Below are positions 35,640 to 46,651 of a stretch of DNA of 64,000 nucleotides, one piece after another; the first letter of the stretch is position 1, and every line of letters starts with the position of its first letter. Position numbers and translations under genes: made by a program. Below the pieces are notes generated by a model that was given only the letters and a program-made list of their open reading frames with translations, was not told where the DNA came from and searched no databases. Origin of the DNA: Calamus simplicifolius (Eukaryota > Streptophyta > Magnoliopsida > Arecales > Arecaceae); contig UESW01004567.1 in the NCBI GenBank assembly GCA_900491605.1, forward strand, positions 429,736 through 493,735. Reading direction: 5' to 3'.

Positions 35640-35975
35640 TAATTTTGTCCATTTGCATGGTGCTGGCTTTCTGATTCGTGATGAGTTGGACAAATCCTAG
35701 TGGAAGGAGCTATTCCTCTTTATAGCTATTCGGTTTCAATTGCTGAGTTTCAGGTGGTCTGATGGGGTGCTGCAACTGCTGTCAGAGTTCATCCTGTGGC
35801 TCACATTTTATCTTGAAAGGGGACTTCAGTAATTACCCAGTTGTCTGGAAACTTGTTCATCCACTTCTTCATCGTTTACTTATTATTCTCCTTTCTTTTC
35901 CTCAAAGAATTTACTTACATTTTATGGAAAGATAATCAAGCGGCAGATTATCTAACTGATCTTGCTGTTGTTAAG
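35640..35975 (+). pseudogene. LINE RNase H remnant
   Basis: In shifting frames the DNA encodes GAGFLIRDE, AEFQ-like and DNQAADYLTDLAVV words. These resemble the RNase H tail of plant L1 LINE ORF2 proteins (compare IIRDPHGDL at 45688 in this window). Many stops. It is cut at its 3' end by the solo LTR. Confidence 0.6.
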
Positions 35976-36136
35976 TGTTGATGAGGGGTTGATGAGGGGT
36001 AAAATTATCATTGCGCTAACGCTCGTGCGCACGACAAAAAGGTCGAGACTAATCTCGATATCCGATTAGCCAGCTGTCGCATCTGGAAACAGCGGAGCCG
36101 AACCACCTTCGACAGAGTCAAACCGCCTTCGGCAGA

Positions 36137-36290
36137 ACCGAGCTATTCAAATATCTCGGCAAACCGAGCTATTCAAACACCTCGGCAAACCGAGCTATTC
36201 TAATGCCTTGGCAGACCGAGCTACTCTAATACCTCAGTAGACCGAGTTATTCCTATGCCTCTTTCACACCGAGGCATTCAAGCACCTCTG
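36137..36290. repeat. Tandem repeat within the solo LTR, unit 26-27 bp, about 6 units
   Basis: ACCGAGCTATTC recurs with CTCGGCAA-type spacers and decays along the array (36137 onward). Such repeats are common in LTR U3 regions. Confidence 0.85.
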
Positions 36291-36578
36291 CGGAGCCAAG
36301 CGCGGGAGAGTTCAAATTCATGATAGTTAAACAAGACCTTAAGCGGAAAATTATGCAAATGATACCGAAAGTGGCCTAAGGCCTATAGAAGTGGCCTAGG
36401 GCATATAGGATCGCTGAATCCTAAGGGATCAACCAGCTCTCCTAGCCGTCGATCTTTAACTAACTAGATATCGATCCCACCGGCTCCGTAACAAACTTGA
36501 TTCGAATCCTATTCGAATCTGAACGGTTTTCGGACCCCTATGACGCATCCAAGGAATCAAGTGATCGCCTATAAATAT

Positions 36579-37901
36579 CATAGTTATCAAAACCAGACCG
36601 GACTGGCTGGTTCAACCGGTTAAACTAAAACCCAAGGCCAAACCGTTCGGTTCTAACATAAAACCAGATATGCAAGTCATCCGGAATAACTCAGTTAACC
36701 CGTTCGGTTCACTTGTAAACCGGCCAATCCGGCTGAATTGGAAGGGTTACGGGTCAATGCCATTTCAAATTTTTTGCGTAGTTTGGCTTGTCTTTGTCCC
36801 TCGACTCCTCTATGTTCTGCCTCCTCATGAGCTCCTGTACAATTGGTGATCGGCCGATGCACATCTTGAACTCCTCCATCGTGAGTTGTCGCCCCATCCC
36901 CACCTTTCTCAGTTTGTCCGACATTCCATCCTTCCGGAACTCCTTCACCACGAACTCCCTACCATCGTCCAAGTTCTTGACCATGCACCGCCAGTCATCA
37001 CCATCACCACCATCGTCGCCACCGAATTCCCTATGCTCTCTCGCAGCCGGCCAAGGTCTCCGGCCTAGGGGTGGCTTATTGGGGATCGCGGCTCCAAACG
37101 AGAGCGGGGGTTGGAAAGGTTGCTGTCTATGTACAGGGTTGATATCGATGGAGCCCTCGGATCTGGATCACGCGAAGACGGCCTCGGCCAGATGAGAGAG
37201 AGATCAGGGCACGGGCGGAGACCGTCGAACGAGATGGATCTCCTCACGTCCACTAGCCCACCGTCGTCACTGTCCACAACGATGGGTCAAGCATGAGAGA
37301 GGTCGGGATCGGCTGCGAGGCCCATCTGGTGGAATAGCCAGCGGCGGCTCTCCTCGATGGAGGATGGCTCGGAGATCCAGACATCATAGGAGGTGGTGAC
37401 AAGCAGGGGGAGCCAGGGGACTTGGCGGTAGTGGTGGTGGTCAGCGTCGTCGTCGGAGGCGGAGGTGGATGAGCACGAGACAATAGAATCCGATCCAATG
37501 ACTCGTAGAACTCCTCCTCCGCCACCGTCGCCGAGGTCCTCATCACCGAAGTGGCATTCCGATCCTGAGGCGACGAGGATTATATTGGCTGGCCGACACA
37601 TGCGAGTCCGACACCGCCACCTGATACCGGGCTCGGATCAACCGTAGCGGCCTAGAGAGAGAGAGAAGGGAGGGTGGATCGAAGCCCAAGACGAGAGAAG
37701 ATGGCGTTGGAGGGGAAGAAGGGATCCTCTCCCTCCGTCCCTTGGGCTACGCCTACCTCTGTCTCTTCGCCGACTACGCCTACTACGCCTCTTACTCTCC
37801 CTCGGACCGATGGCTCAACCGGTGACCCGACGGTTGAACCAGTGACCCGGTGACCCGAGCCCTTGGCCGGGTCGATGTCTGGGCCGGGTCTAACAACTAT
37901 G
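36579..37901 (-). mobile_element. hAT-like transposon carrying a captured gene fragment (Pack-type)
   Basis: The left end reads CATAGTTATCAAAACCAGAC. The right end, reverse-complemented, reads CATAGTTGTTAGACCCGGCC. ATAAATAT is duplicated at 36571-36578 and 37902-37909. This 8-bp duplication points to the hAT superfamily; counting a shared C would make 9 bp, which would instead suggest a Mutator-like element. The 1.3-kb interior has no transposase. It carries a GC-rich host-gene fragment on the minus strand. Confidence 0.75.
36754..37601 (-). pseudogene. Captured N-terminal fragment of a WDR44-like WD40-repeat protein gene
   Basis: Minus-strand pieces in order: EEEFYESLDRILL (about 37520), SYDVWISEPSSIEESRRWLF and QMGLAADPDLS (about 37400-37310), RRSISFDGLRPCPDLSLIWP (about 37240), then MVKNLDDGREFVVKEF, GRQLTMEEFKMCIGRSPIVQ and ELMRRQNIEE (36984-36800). 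From memory this order fits the N-terminal region of plant WDR44-like WD40 proteins, upstream of the propellers. The pieces lie in different frames, so the copy is frameshifted, and no WD40 repeats are present. Family naming is moderately certain. Confidence 0.6.
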
Positions 37902-38385
37902 ATAAATATCCTTGTCCTAAAGTCTCTCAAGTATGCTCTCACTGACACTCTGACTGAAAACTCCATTAAAGCTCAAGCAGAGCTCCGAGTCCTCGAGAGG
38001 CCATTGATCTTGAGGAACTCTTCTGCGAGAGCCTTCTCCTCACATCTGCTTGCTATCATATTTCCACTGACTTGGGCATCGGAGGGTCTTCCGCAGAGGG
38101 CCACCCCAGACACTCTCTGCGTGAGGACTATCTTGCAGATTCGAGATTCGGAATTGGGCTACACCCGAGTCGGAGAATGGATTTCTGCAGCAACAAGTGT
38201 TAATCTGAAAACAGAGCAAGTGCGGACTTCTCGCTTTATTTTTTCAGCTGTGATTTCTGTTTTCATTGTAATTAAAAGAAAAAATTGCAACATATCATTT
38301 CTCGAATTCCATGAGAGTAGTAATGTCTCGTGGAACGACTGGCTACTTTTATCTAGCCATAATGAACTTCTATGTGAATGATATT

Positions 38386-38956
38386 AAGGCTCTGTTTGAT
38401 GATCATTTTGAGAACGTTCCAATTATCTTGGATCATTGGTGATCTTAAACTTGAGACGTTTGGAATGGTATGTCATAGTGATAAAAAATCACTAATGATC
38501 TAACATCAAATATCATAGAAATCCAAAAATTAAGATTATTATTCATAAAATATCAAAACATCCTTATCATATTTATGTTATATTACTCTAACACATATAA
38601 CATAATATATTAAATTATATCAAATATTATATACATAATATAATATAGTTCGATACATTACATTGTATTATACTATGGTATAGTATAATAATATAACAAT
38701 ATAATAAATTGATTTTATATATCATTTTTAATATAAATTATTACTATTATAATATATTTATATAAATAATGGATATTTTGATTTATATATTTTAATCCAA
38801 AATCATTTTAAGGGAACGATCTTGAATCATCATTCTTAATTAAGGACAATGATAGAAGCACTCCCTTAGAGAGTGATCGATCCTCAAGATGATCCCATTA
38901 GATCATTCCATGAATCACCAATGACCTTGGACGGATCACTTCAAACCAAATACCTT
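38386..38956. mobile_element. MITE-like element with long inverted ends
   Basis: The left end AAGGCTCTGTTTGATGATC and the reverse-complemented right end AAGGTATTTGGTTTGAAGTG are similar. Both continue into a TCATTGGTGAT segment at about 50-60 bp, giving long imperfect inverted repeats around an AT-rich core. The target duplication is not clean, so the superfamily is open. Confidence 0.45.
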
Positions 38957-39955
38957 TGACAAGTTAGGTTCAGGTCATCGTGATAATCTTCTTGTAGGCA
39001 TGGCACACCATGGGATCATGCATGTCGCTTTCTTAAAATACAACCTATGCGTTAATGTGTATTTCACAAAACTTATTTACGCTTCCAGCTTTCTCTTTAA
39101 TGAAGACCGACAAGCAGAAAGAAAAGAAAGTGGATGATAAGGTCTATCTTAAAAGCTACTAAAGTGTTCTTCAGCAGCTAAATGAAAAATAGATTAGATT
39201 TCTATCTTATGGAGTATGAAGACAAAATTTAATTTCTTTCTTTTTTTTTTTTGGCCGACCCTACAAGTCAAACAAAGCTTTGCTTTGGGGCTAAATCTTA
39301 GCTCATGTGCTTGGTTCGTCCCAAGCGAAATGGAAGGAAGATACTCGCTGATAGGTCGATATCTTTCTTTCATAGCTTATTTGATTGAACGCATGTTTTT
39401 GTTCAATCGGAGGTTATCTCTTAACGACGAGGTCATGTGGGAAGGACTTCGTCTTTCAACGTTGTCTAACGTGCATCCTTCGCACATGGTGTGCTAATAC
39501 TTTAATAAAACTCAATTGACAGCATCTGGAGTTGAGAGAAAAGATTTAAAATTCATCTATTCCTTTATAAAGAAATTCAATACCACCAAATTTTGTATTA
39601 ATTTACAGCAACAAAGTTTCATTAGACCGTCATATGATTCCATTGCTTGTTGACTTTTCTATATTTTTTTAAAAAAATAATTATTGATACCATTAATAAT
39701 GTAATTAAATAATTTAACTTAAAACCGATAAGAATAAAAAAAGTAATATATATAGTCAACCTAACTAATTAGAGATTGTTCGATGTGATCATCTTTTGCT
39801 AATGAAAGATGGCAAATCATGATATTTAATAAGGTGCATATTAACCAACTTTTTCTATACCCTTAACAATCAATGTTTTTTTATTTAAATGCATGGTTGG
39901 TGCAGCTTTAGTTCTACCATTAGTATTCAAAATATTTATCTAAACTCCACGGCAG
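38957..39955. other. Intergenic DNA, no recognised gene
   Basis: The frame at 39216-39497 matches nothing I recognise. The rest is AT-rich. Confidence 0.5.
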
Positions 39956-40153
39956 AAAAGTTTTTCCAAATAATATTATTATGGCATTTTTTTATAAAAA
40001 GAAAAGGTCTCATGCCTCCTTAAAAATGCTTCATGCATGCTTTAAATAAATTTTAAAAAGTTTTTCAAAGATTATTATGACATTATTTTGAAAAAACAAA
40101 AAGAAAATGTCTCACACCTCCTTAAATATGCTTCATGCACGCTTTAATTTAAA
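39956..40153. repeat. Tandem duplication, unit about 97 bp
   Basis: AAGTTTTTC..., GTCTCA...CCTCCTTAAA and TGCTTCATGCA.GCTTTAA occur in the same order in both halves, with moderate divergence. Confidence 0.75.
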
Positions 40154-40376
40154 TAATTTTTTTTTTCTTATTCATAGAGAATAGGCTCCTATTACTCTAT
40201 CATTCATCACTTAAACATAATAAGAAGAATCGTGCTCTGAGAGCTCTCTAGTTCTGTTTTCGTCTGTGCTTTAAGATTCGTTTTCTGAGCTTGTCTTCCT
40301 TGATCTTTTGGTGATCCTTGTTCCTCTGTGTTTCCTCTTCTTCGGTTTTACACCCCTTGCTTTCCTCTCTTCTCAG

Positions 40377-42044
40377 ATGGCATCTGATTCAGCTGCTGGT
40401 GGCCGGATCCCTGGGAGGAGGGCCAGGGTGTTTGGGTTTCAATGGATCTCGTCTTCTCCCTCACCGGCTGTGGTGGCGAGGCTGGAGGAGTCATTCCCGG
40501 AGGTAGTAAGCGTGCCGACGGCAGAGCTTGAAGCAGAGGTGGTGGCCTGGCAGCAAAGGACCGTCATCGCCCGATCCTTCCACAAATGGGTCCCAGCTGA
40601 AGCTTTAACTCGTGAATTCATGCGTGCTGGAGTTCTCGGAGAGATCGTTCCTATCAATCTGGCATTTCGATGCCATTTGTTTCACTTTAATTCTTCGGAA
40701 GCCAGTAACCTGATTCTGCAGTGGCCATGGGTGGTTAATGGCCAGGTGATAGGGACTGAGGCGTGGAGGCCGGAGTTTACTCCGGCGGAGGACTCAATCA
40801 AGTCAGCTCTTGTTTGGGTAAGGCTGCAGAATTTACCTTTGGAGTTCTGGAAGGAAGGATTCCTCAGAGTAATTCTGGAGCCAGCGGGAGGATTTGTTTC
40901 AGCCAATGCTGCTACCTTAGTGAAAAATAGAGGGGGGTTTGCCAGGGTATGTATCATAGTTGACCTCACTCGCCCTCTTCGGCCAGGCGTTCGTGTTCAA
41001 GGGTTGAATCATCCTTTTTGGCAGCCATTTGTGTATGAAAGTCTAGAGGGTATCTGCATGAGTTGCGGCACTCTACAGCTGGGAGGTCCTTGTTCGATTT
41101 CGGAGAAGGCTGCTGGGGATTGCTCTGCTTCGAACCATGCTTTTGGACCATGGCTTATTGCAGTTCGGCAAAGGAGGATTGCCTTTGGTTCGCTGATGGT
41201 TGACAAGGGGTTGGTGCAGTCAAAGTCCTCAACGGCTGCTACTGGTTCTTCCTCTGATTCCAAGAAGGAGAAGCCTGGGACTCGATCGGGTAGTGAAGTT
41301 CAGGCTGATGGTTGGATGTCTCCGATGAAACTGGCTCGCCGGAGGTCTTCGTCGGCAAGGAAGGTGGTAATGGACCCAGGAGCAGGTTTGAGCCACTCTG
41401 GGGGGGACCTGGAGCTGAAATCAAAAGGGAAGGAGGCCGTGCCGGTTAACATGGGGCGTGCCGGTTCTGTGACTCAAGATTTAAATCTGAACATTTCTGA
41501 GAAGGGTGGTTCTCAGGGGTCTTGTCTGAACATTCCTGAGGTGTCCAAGAACCCCTTTGCCTCCCTTGTATTGGCTGCGGATGTAGAAGGTTTTCTGGAT
41601 AGTCGGGATGCTTTTCCAGGTCCTGTTAAGCGAGCCAGACCAGAGGTTTCTATGGCCCCGAGATCTATTTCCAAATTGGAGAAGCGGAAAGGAAAAGGGA
41701 AGGTTCATCCTTGCAAAGATGGGAGGCTGATCAGCTTTTCTCCAATTCAGTTGGAGTTGTCCCCATGTAGTCAGGAAGGAGCTCAGGAGCTGGTTAGGAC
41801 CCAATCAGCTAAGTCAGTTGGATTTTCCTCAGAGAATGTTGTGGGAATTATTGAGGGTCTCGGTCCAGGGTCCTCATCTTTGGTGCAGCCTTCCCGTTCT
41901 ATTGAGTCTGGTTGTGGTTCGGAAGGTCAGCCGGCCTGTCCTTTACCAATGTCTGATGAAGGCTCCATGTTGAATGGGGGACTTGCTGATAGCATTATGA
42001 TGGAGGACCAGGGTGGGTCCCAGCCTCCTTCAGTTTGTAAATAA
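40377..42044 (+). CDS. LINE ORF1 protein (DUF4283, zinc-knuckle-like), intact
   Basis: Nucleic-acid-binding ORF1 of a plant L1 LINE, 555 residues from ATG 40377 (MASDSAAGG). The frame is open further upstream only from a TTG at 40308. Residues about 55-215 match DUF4283 (FRCHLFHFNSSEASNLILQW, WRPEFTP, ALVWVRLQNLPLEFW, GLNHPFWQPFVYESLEGIC). A degenerate knuckle CMSCGTLQLGGPCS follows where the family usually has CXXCGRXGH...C. A further family word, AFGPWLIAVRQRR, comes next. The C-terminal half is low-complexity, rich in Ser and Gly. ORF2 begins within about ten bases downstream. Confidence 0.85.
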   Translation: MASDSAAGGRIPGRRARVFGFQWISSSPSPAVVARLEESFPEVVSVPTAELEAEVVAWQQRTVIARSFHKWVPAEALTREFMRAGVLGEIVPINLAFRCHLFHFNSSEASNLILQWPWVVNGQVIGTEAWRPEFTPAEDSIKSALVWVRLQNLPLEFWKEGFLRVILEPAGGFVSANAATLVKNRGGFARVCIIVDLTRPLRPGVRVQGLNHPFWQPFVYESLEGICMSCGTLQLGGPCSISEKAAGDCSASNHAFGPWLIAVRQRRIAFGSLMVDKGLVQSKSSTAATGSSSDSKKEKPGTRSGSEVQADGWMSPMKLARRRSSSARKVVMDPGAGLSHSGGDLELKSKGKEAVPVNMGRAGSVTQDLNLNISEKGGSQGSCLNIPEVSKNPFASLVLAADVEGFLDSRDAFPGPVKRARPEVSMAPRSISKLEKRKGKGKVHPCKDGRLISFSPIQLELSPCSQEGAQELVRTQSAKSVGFSSENVVGIIEGLGPGSSSLVQPSRSIESGCGSEGQPACPLPMSDEGSMLNGGLADSIMMEDQGGSQPPSVCK

Positions 42045-42046
42045 AG

Positions 42047-45000
42047 ATTCTACTTTGGAATGTTAGAGGAGTCGAAAGCCTTCATTTCGATCCTCTTTTA
42101 GTAGATTATTGCAGTTACATAATTTGATATTTGTGTCCTCTTGGAAACCAGGCTGTCGGGTGATAGTCTAGCCCATTTTCGTAGGCAGATTGCCCGATCT
42201 TGATCCTCCTATGGGTGGAGGCTGAAGGGTTATCGGGGAAATGTTGGCTATTTGGCGTGCCTCTGTTGCTACGATTGATGCTTTCCATCAATGTAACCAG
42301 CAGATTGGTCTTATGATCTCTGAGGGGCTTCGACCCATGGCTTCTATCGGCTGTTTACGCCAGTACGGACTATCGGGAGAGAAGGGTTCTTTGGTCTGAA
42401 CTGCTTTCTCTCCTTGCGCAAGGTATTCCGTCTATTATTGCTGGGGATTTCAACTGCATTACTGAGGCTACTGAAAAACGTGGGGGAAGATGGGTTACTG
42501 CCTCAGCTGATATCACTGAATTCAGATCCTTTATTGGTTCTTCTGGGCTGATGGATTTGGGGTTTTCTGGTCCCCAATTCACTTGGTGTAACAATCGTCA
42601 GGGGACTGCTCGCGTCTGGGAGAGACTTGACAGAGCTATGGCTTCATCTCAGTGGCTTCTGAGGTTCCCTGCGGTTTCTGTTACTCACATCCCTAGGATT
42701 GCATCTGATCACTGCCCCATTTTGATTTCCACTGAGAATAATCAGCTTCTCCATAAACAGTTCAGATTTGAGAAGTTTTGGACTGGCCATTCTGCTGCTC
42801 ATTCTATCATTCTCAGATCTGGCATATTCCTGTCAGGGGTAATGCTGTTTATCAGTTATCGTGCCATCTTAAGATGGCGAGACATAGGCTGTCCAGATGG
42901 AATAGGCTGGAGGTGGGGGATTGGTCAGACAAGTTGAAAAGGTCAAGATGATATTAGCATTTTGCAGGCTAAGGAGGATCAAGAAGGTTTTTTGGTGGAT
43001 TCAGACCTCTCCTCTCTTAGGGATCTGCTTGCTCGTCATCACTCCCTTCTTCGGCAACAGGAGGTGTACTGGTGGCAGAGGTCCAGGTTTCAGTGGATTT
43101 GTGATGGGATCGTAACACCAGATTCTTTCATCAGGCTACTCTGAAGCGGTGCGGCTAACAGGATTCGGAGGTTAGTTGATGATGACGGGCACATTCAGGA
43201 GGACATCCACTCTATCAGGGACATGCTTCTCCACTTTTTCCAGTCCAGATGGGCTGAGTCTACTGGTGACGGGGGCCCGGTTGTTCAGGTTCCGGCTTCT
43301 AGGAAGGTTTCTTCCATGGATAATAATATGCTTGTTAGGCCGATTTCTGGAGGAAATTAGGTTGGCCCTTTGGGAGCTTGGTCCGGATAAGGCCCCTAGC
43401 CCTGATGGTTTTCCGCCTTCTTTTATCGACACTACTAGGATATTGTCGGGCAGGAGGTGGTTCAGGCCATTCAGGATGTTTTCCAAGCTCGTCACATTCC
43501 TTCAGAGTGGAACCAGACCTTTATTACTTTGGTGCCCAAGTGTATTGATGCTTCTCTCCCACAGCACTTTTGGCCATCAGTCTTTGCACTACCCTCTATA
43601 AGGTTTGTGCTCGTCTTTTAGCCCGCCGCCTCTGTCTGGTGATCCCTCATCTCATATCTGCTGAACAGGGGGCTTTTATTAGAGGGTGTTCCATTTCAGA
43701 TAATGTTCTTATAGCTCAGGAATTTATGCATGATCTTCAGAGAGCTCCGGCCAGTCGTTGTCTTATGGCTGTGAAGCTTGATATGGAGCGTGCTTATGAT
43801 AGACTGATTTGGGCCTTCTTGCAGCTCTCTTCTGGAGTTTGGGTTTGATGGGTTATTTATAGAGTGGATTATGGCCTGCATTCAAAGGCCTTCCTTTTCG
43901 CTGATCATCAATGGGAGCCCGACTGAGTTCTTTCGCTCTATTGTGGGACTCCGGCAGGGATGTCCGTTATCTCTTCTGCTGTTTATTCTAGCAACGGATG
44001 ACCTTTCTCGTGCTTTATGTCAGGCTCAGTTAGATAGGCGGATTGTCCCATTTATGACCGGGTCGGGGGGCCCCCTTGTTTCTTATCTTCTTTTTGCTGA
44101 TGATTGTATCATTCTGGGGCAGGCTTCTATTGCTAATGCGGCTTCTTTTCACTCAATTATTCATCATTACTGTCAGGCTTCGGGTCAGAAGGTTAATCTT
44201 CTAAAGTCCTCCATATGTTTTAGCCCGAAGACTTCTAGAAAAACCATGGAAGCCATTATCAATTGTCTGAGATTTGGGGATCCTATTACGGGGAGACGGC
44301 CCCGTTGTTCTGATTATGCTGAGATTGAGAGGCGGGTTCGCCAGCGCATCGAGGGATGGCAGGTCACAGGCCTTTCGATGATGGCGAGGATTATCATTAT
44401 TCGTTCGGTTCTGTCTTCCATTCCCTTGTACCTCCTATCGAATGCTGCCATTCCGATTACTTGCTTGAGGAGGATCGAGTGATGTTTTCGTGATTTTCTA
44501 TGGGCTTCTATGCACGAAGGTCATGGTATTCACCTCCTATCTTGGAACAGTATCTGTATGCCTATCATTGAGGATGGTCTCGGGATCCAGTCCCTGATTT
44601 TTAGACGTCATGCCCTTCTGGCCAGACATGCATCAAGATTCCTTCTCGAGCCGCATTGCTTGTGGAGCTCTCTGATGCGTGCGAGGTATGGTGACTGGTT
44701 GTCAGTCTCGCACATTTCTCTGCCTCGGGGATGTTCCTCCTTTTGGAAGGAGGTTTGTCGTTATGGTCAGGCTATCTCGGATCATGTTTCGTGGATGATT
44801 GGTGATGGATCTTTGATTGATGTTATTTAGGATACCTGAATTTCTGAGCTTCCTCTTTCTCGGTGGCCCACCTTTATTAGCATTGATGCCCCTGCCTGTT
44901 TAAAGGTGAAGGATTTGATTTCCTCAGATCCCCTTGCCTGGCATGTCCCTTCGGTGATGAGATTCTTTGGTGTAGAACTATCGCGACGGATTCTCTCGAT

Positions 45001-46065
45001 GCCCCTTACTCCTGGCCGGTTATCTGATTCCAGGCTATGGTAAAGATCCTGTCTCTCTAAGGCCCCCTCGAGGGATCTGATGAAGTTGTTCAGGCCCTAG
45101 CCCCAGCGGTCGAGGATGCTGCGTGGATTTGGAAGCTTCCTATCATTCCCAGGGTTCAGCTATTTATTTGGAAGCTTATGTGGGACTGTCTCCAACCTGT
45201 GGTCTTCTCTCCCGAGGGGTCTACCTATCCAGCCGACCTGTCCTTTATGTAGTCTGGAGGAGGAATCGTCAGATCATGCTATTTTTACCTGCCCCAGAGC
45301 TAGATGTGTCTGGAATATGATTGGCTATTCTATTAGACAGGATGACTCGGGTTCCTTGCGCTCCTCTTTCCTTCTTGATCTATGGAGGGGTTCTCAGCAG
45401 AAGAAAGGTCTTTGGGCTGTCACGGCATATCAGATATGGTTGTCCAGGAACCAGCTCATTTTCTCTGATGATGCTATTTCTCCTCATAAGATTGTGAGGA
45501 AGATTAGATTGTTGGTAGCGGACTGTGCCCGTATTGGTTCTGACAACTCTGGCCTCTGGGGTTCTCCTGCTGCTTCGGCAGCGAGCCGGTATACGGTTTG
45601 CATCTCCTGGGAGCCCCCTCCTCCAGGGTTTGTCAAAATCAACTTTGATGGGAGTTTCTGTGGTAGAGTTGTTGGTTCTGGTTTTATTATCCGAGATCCT
45701 CATGGTGACTTATTGGCTGCGGGAGGTTTTGGAACTCTCGACTCTTCTGTCCCCATGACCGAGCTTTATGCGGCCTGGGCAGGTATTTCTTATGTGTTCG
45801 ATTTCTTCAGGTTTAGAGGCTTTTCATTGAGGGTGATTCTATGTCGGTCATTTCTTGGCTGAAGAAGGAGAATTGCCCTCCGGGTTTTAGTAATCCGATC
45901 CTCTGGGATATTTGGTCTATTTGCGGGAGGTGGATGGTGCCCAGATCCATCATATCTACCGTGAAGCCAATTCGGCGGTGGACTGGATGGCTACTTTTAT
46001 GGCGTAGCATGCTGGATCATGGTCTTGGAGGCCGGACGATCTATGTCCTTCTCTTTTGTAGCTAA
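42047..46065 (+). pseudogene. LINE ORF2 (endonuclease, reverse transcriptase, RNase H), many frameshifts
   Basis: Endonuclease at 42050-42740: LLWNVRGVE at the start, IIAGDFNCITEA (about 42437) and IASDHCP (about 42700). Reverse transcriptase at about 43370-44480: LGPDKAPSPDGFP, AEQGAFIRGCSISDNVLIAQE, LDMERAYDR, GLRQGCPLS and the catalytic-box variant LLFADDCII (about 44088). Zinc finger region: CPLCSLEEESSDHAIFTCPRA (the family's C-C-H-C pattern). RNase H at 45625-46000: INFDGSFCG, GSGFIIRDPHGD, ELYAAWAGI, then SWLKKE in another frame. At least seven frame breaks or stops lie between 42100 and 45860. Confidence 0.9.
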
Positions 46066-46383
46066 TTTGTACTCATATCTATTTGGGCTGAATCGCACTA
46101 TATTAGTGTGATCGCCGTTTGTACCAAAAAAAAAAAACATAATAAGATATTAATATGAAAAATTCTTCTATTGCCTTTCTTTTAAATAGACTTAGCACTA
46201 CATTGCATTTATTTAAAATAGTTATCCAAGTCATCAGTTATGGGCCAAAGAAATTGTAGGAAGAACCTTTGTCAAAACATTACAATGCTTTCATGAATGG
46301 CTAAGCATTGAGTTCTAATATGAAAGGTATTTCACTTAACTAATAGCTTAATTTAAAGATTTGTGTTGAAGAGTGGATACCAA

Positions 46384-46651
46384 GACTGTGTTTAAAATAG
46401 AGAATAAGAACGGCTATCTCCTGCATATATATCCCTTCCTATCTCTAAAAATTATAACTACAAAGAATAAGTCTAAAAAGATTTAATCAGAGGGGATAAT
46501 TCATGTTTAACCATAAATTATCTCTCAACTTATTTTCTAGAAAATCTAGGAATACTTGAAGCTATTCTTTGATTATTATTTTATTATTTTTTAGATAAAC
46601 TCTATCATGTACACTTATTTAGGGATAGTATTTTAAAAATTAAATACTACC
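46384..46651. mobile_element. MITE (Tourist-like), copy 1
   Basis: Starts GACTGTGTTTAAAATAGA and ends TTAAATACTACC. Internally it aligns with 50145-50494: AACTACAAAGAATA, TTAACCATAA, TTATTTTCTAG and GGGATAGTATTTT. It has decayed relative to that copy. Confidence 0.65.

Larger units (their letters stand above)
35976..38195 (+). mobile_element. Solo LTR (Gypsy-like) interrupted by a hAT-like insertion
   Basis: Begins TGTTGATGAGGGG and ends GATTTCTGCAGCAACA. AAGTG occurs at both edges (35973-35977 and 38195-38199), compatible with a 5-bp target duplication that overlaps the termini. Excluding the insertion at 36579-37901 and its duplicated 8 bp, the LTR is about 890 bp. The U5 part contains CTGACTTGGGCATCGGAGGG, typical of many plant Gypsy LTRs. 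The only TATA-like box (CTATAAATA, 36570) is the insertion site. No internal region or second LTR is present. Confidence 0.7.
40226..46134 (+). mobile_element. Full-length L1-type LINE, 5.9 kb
   Basis: Flanked by the direct repeat AAACATAATAAGA (40213-40225 and 46135-46147), the target-site duplication of a LINE. The 3' end is GTTTGTACC followed by an A tail at 46126-46137, as in plant L1 elements. It holds an intact ORF1 and a broken ORF2 with endonuclease, reverse transcriptase, zinc-finger and RNase H regions in order. Full length plus a perfect duplication suggests a recent insertion, yet ORF2 has many breaks. Confidence 0.93.
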
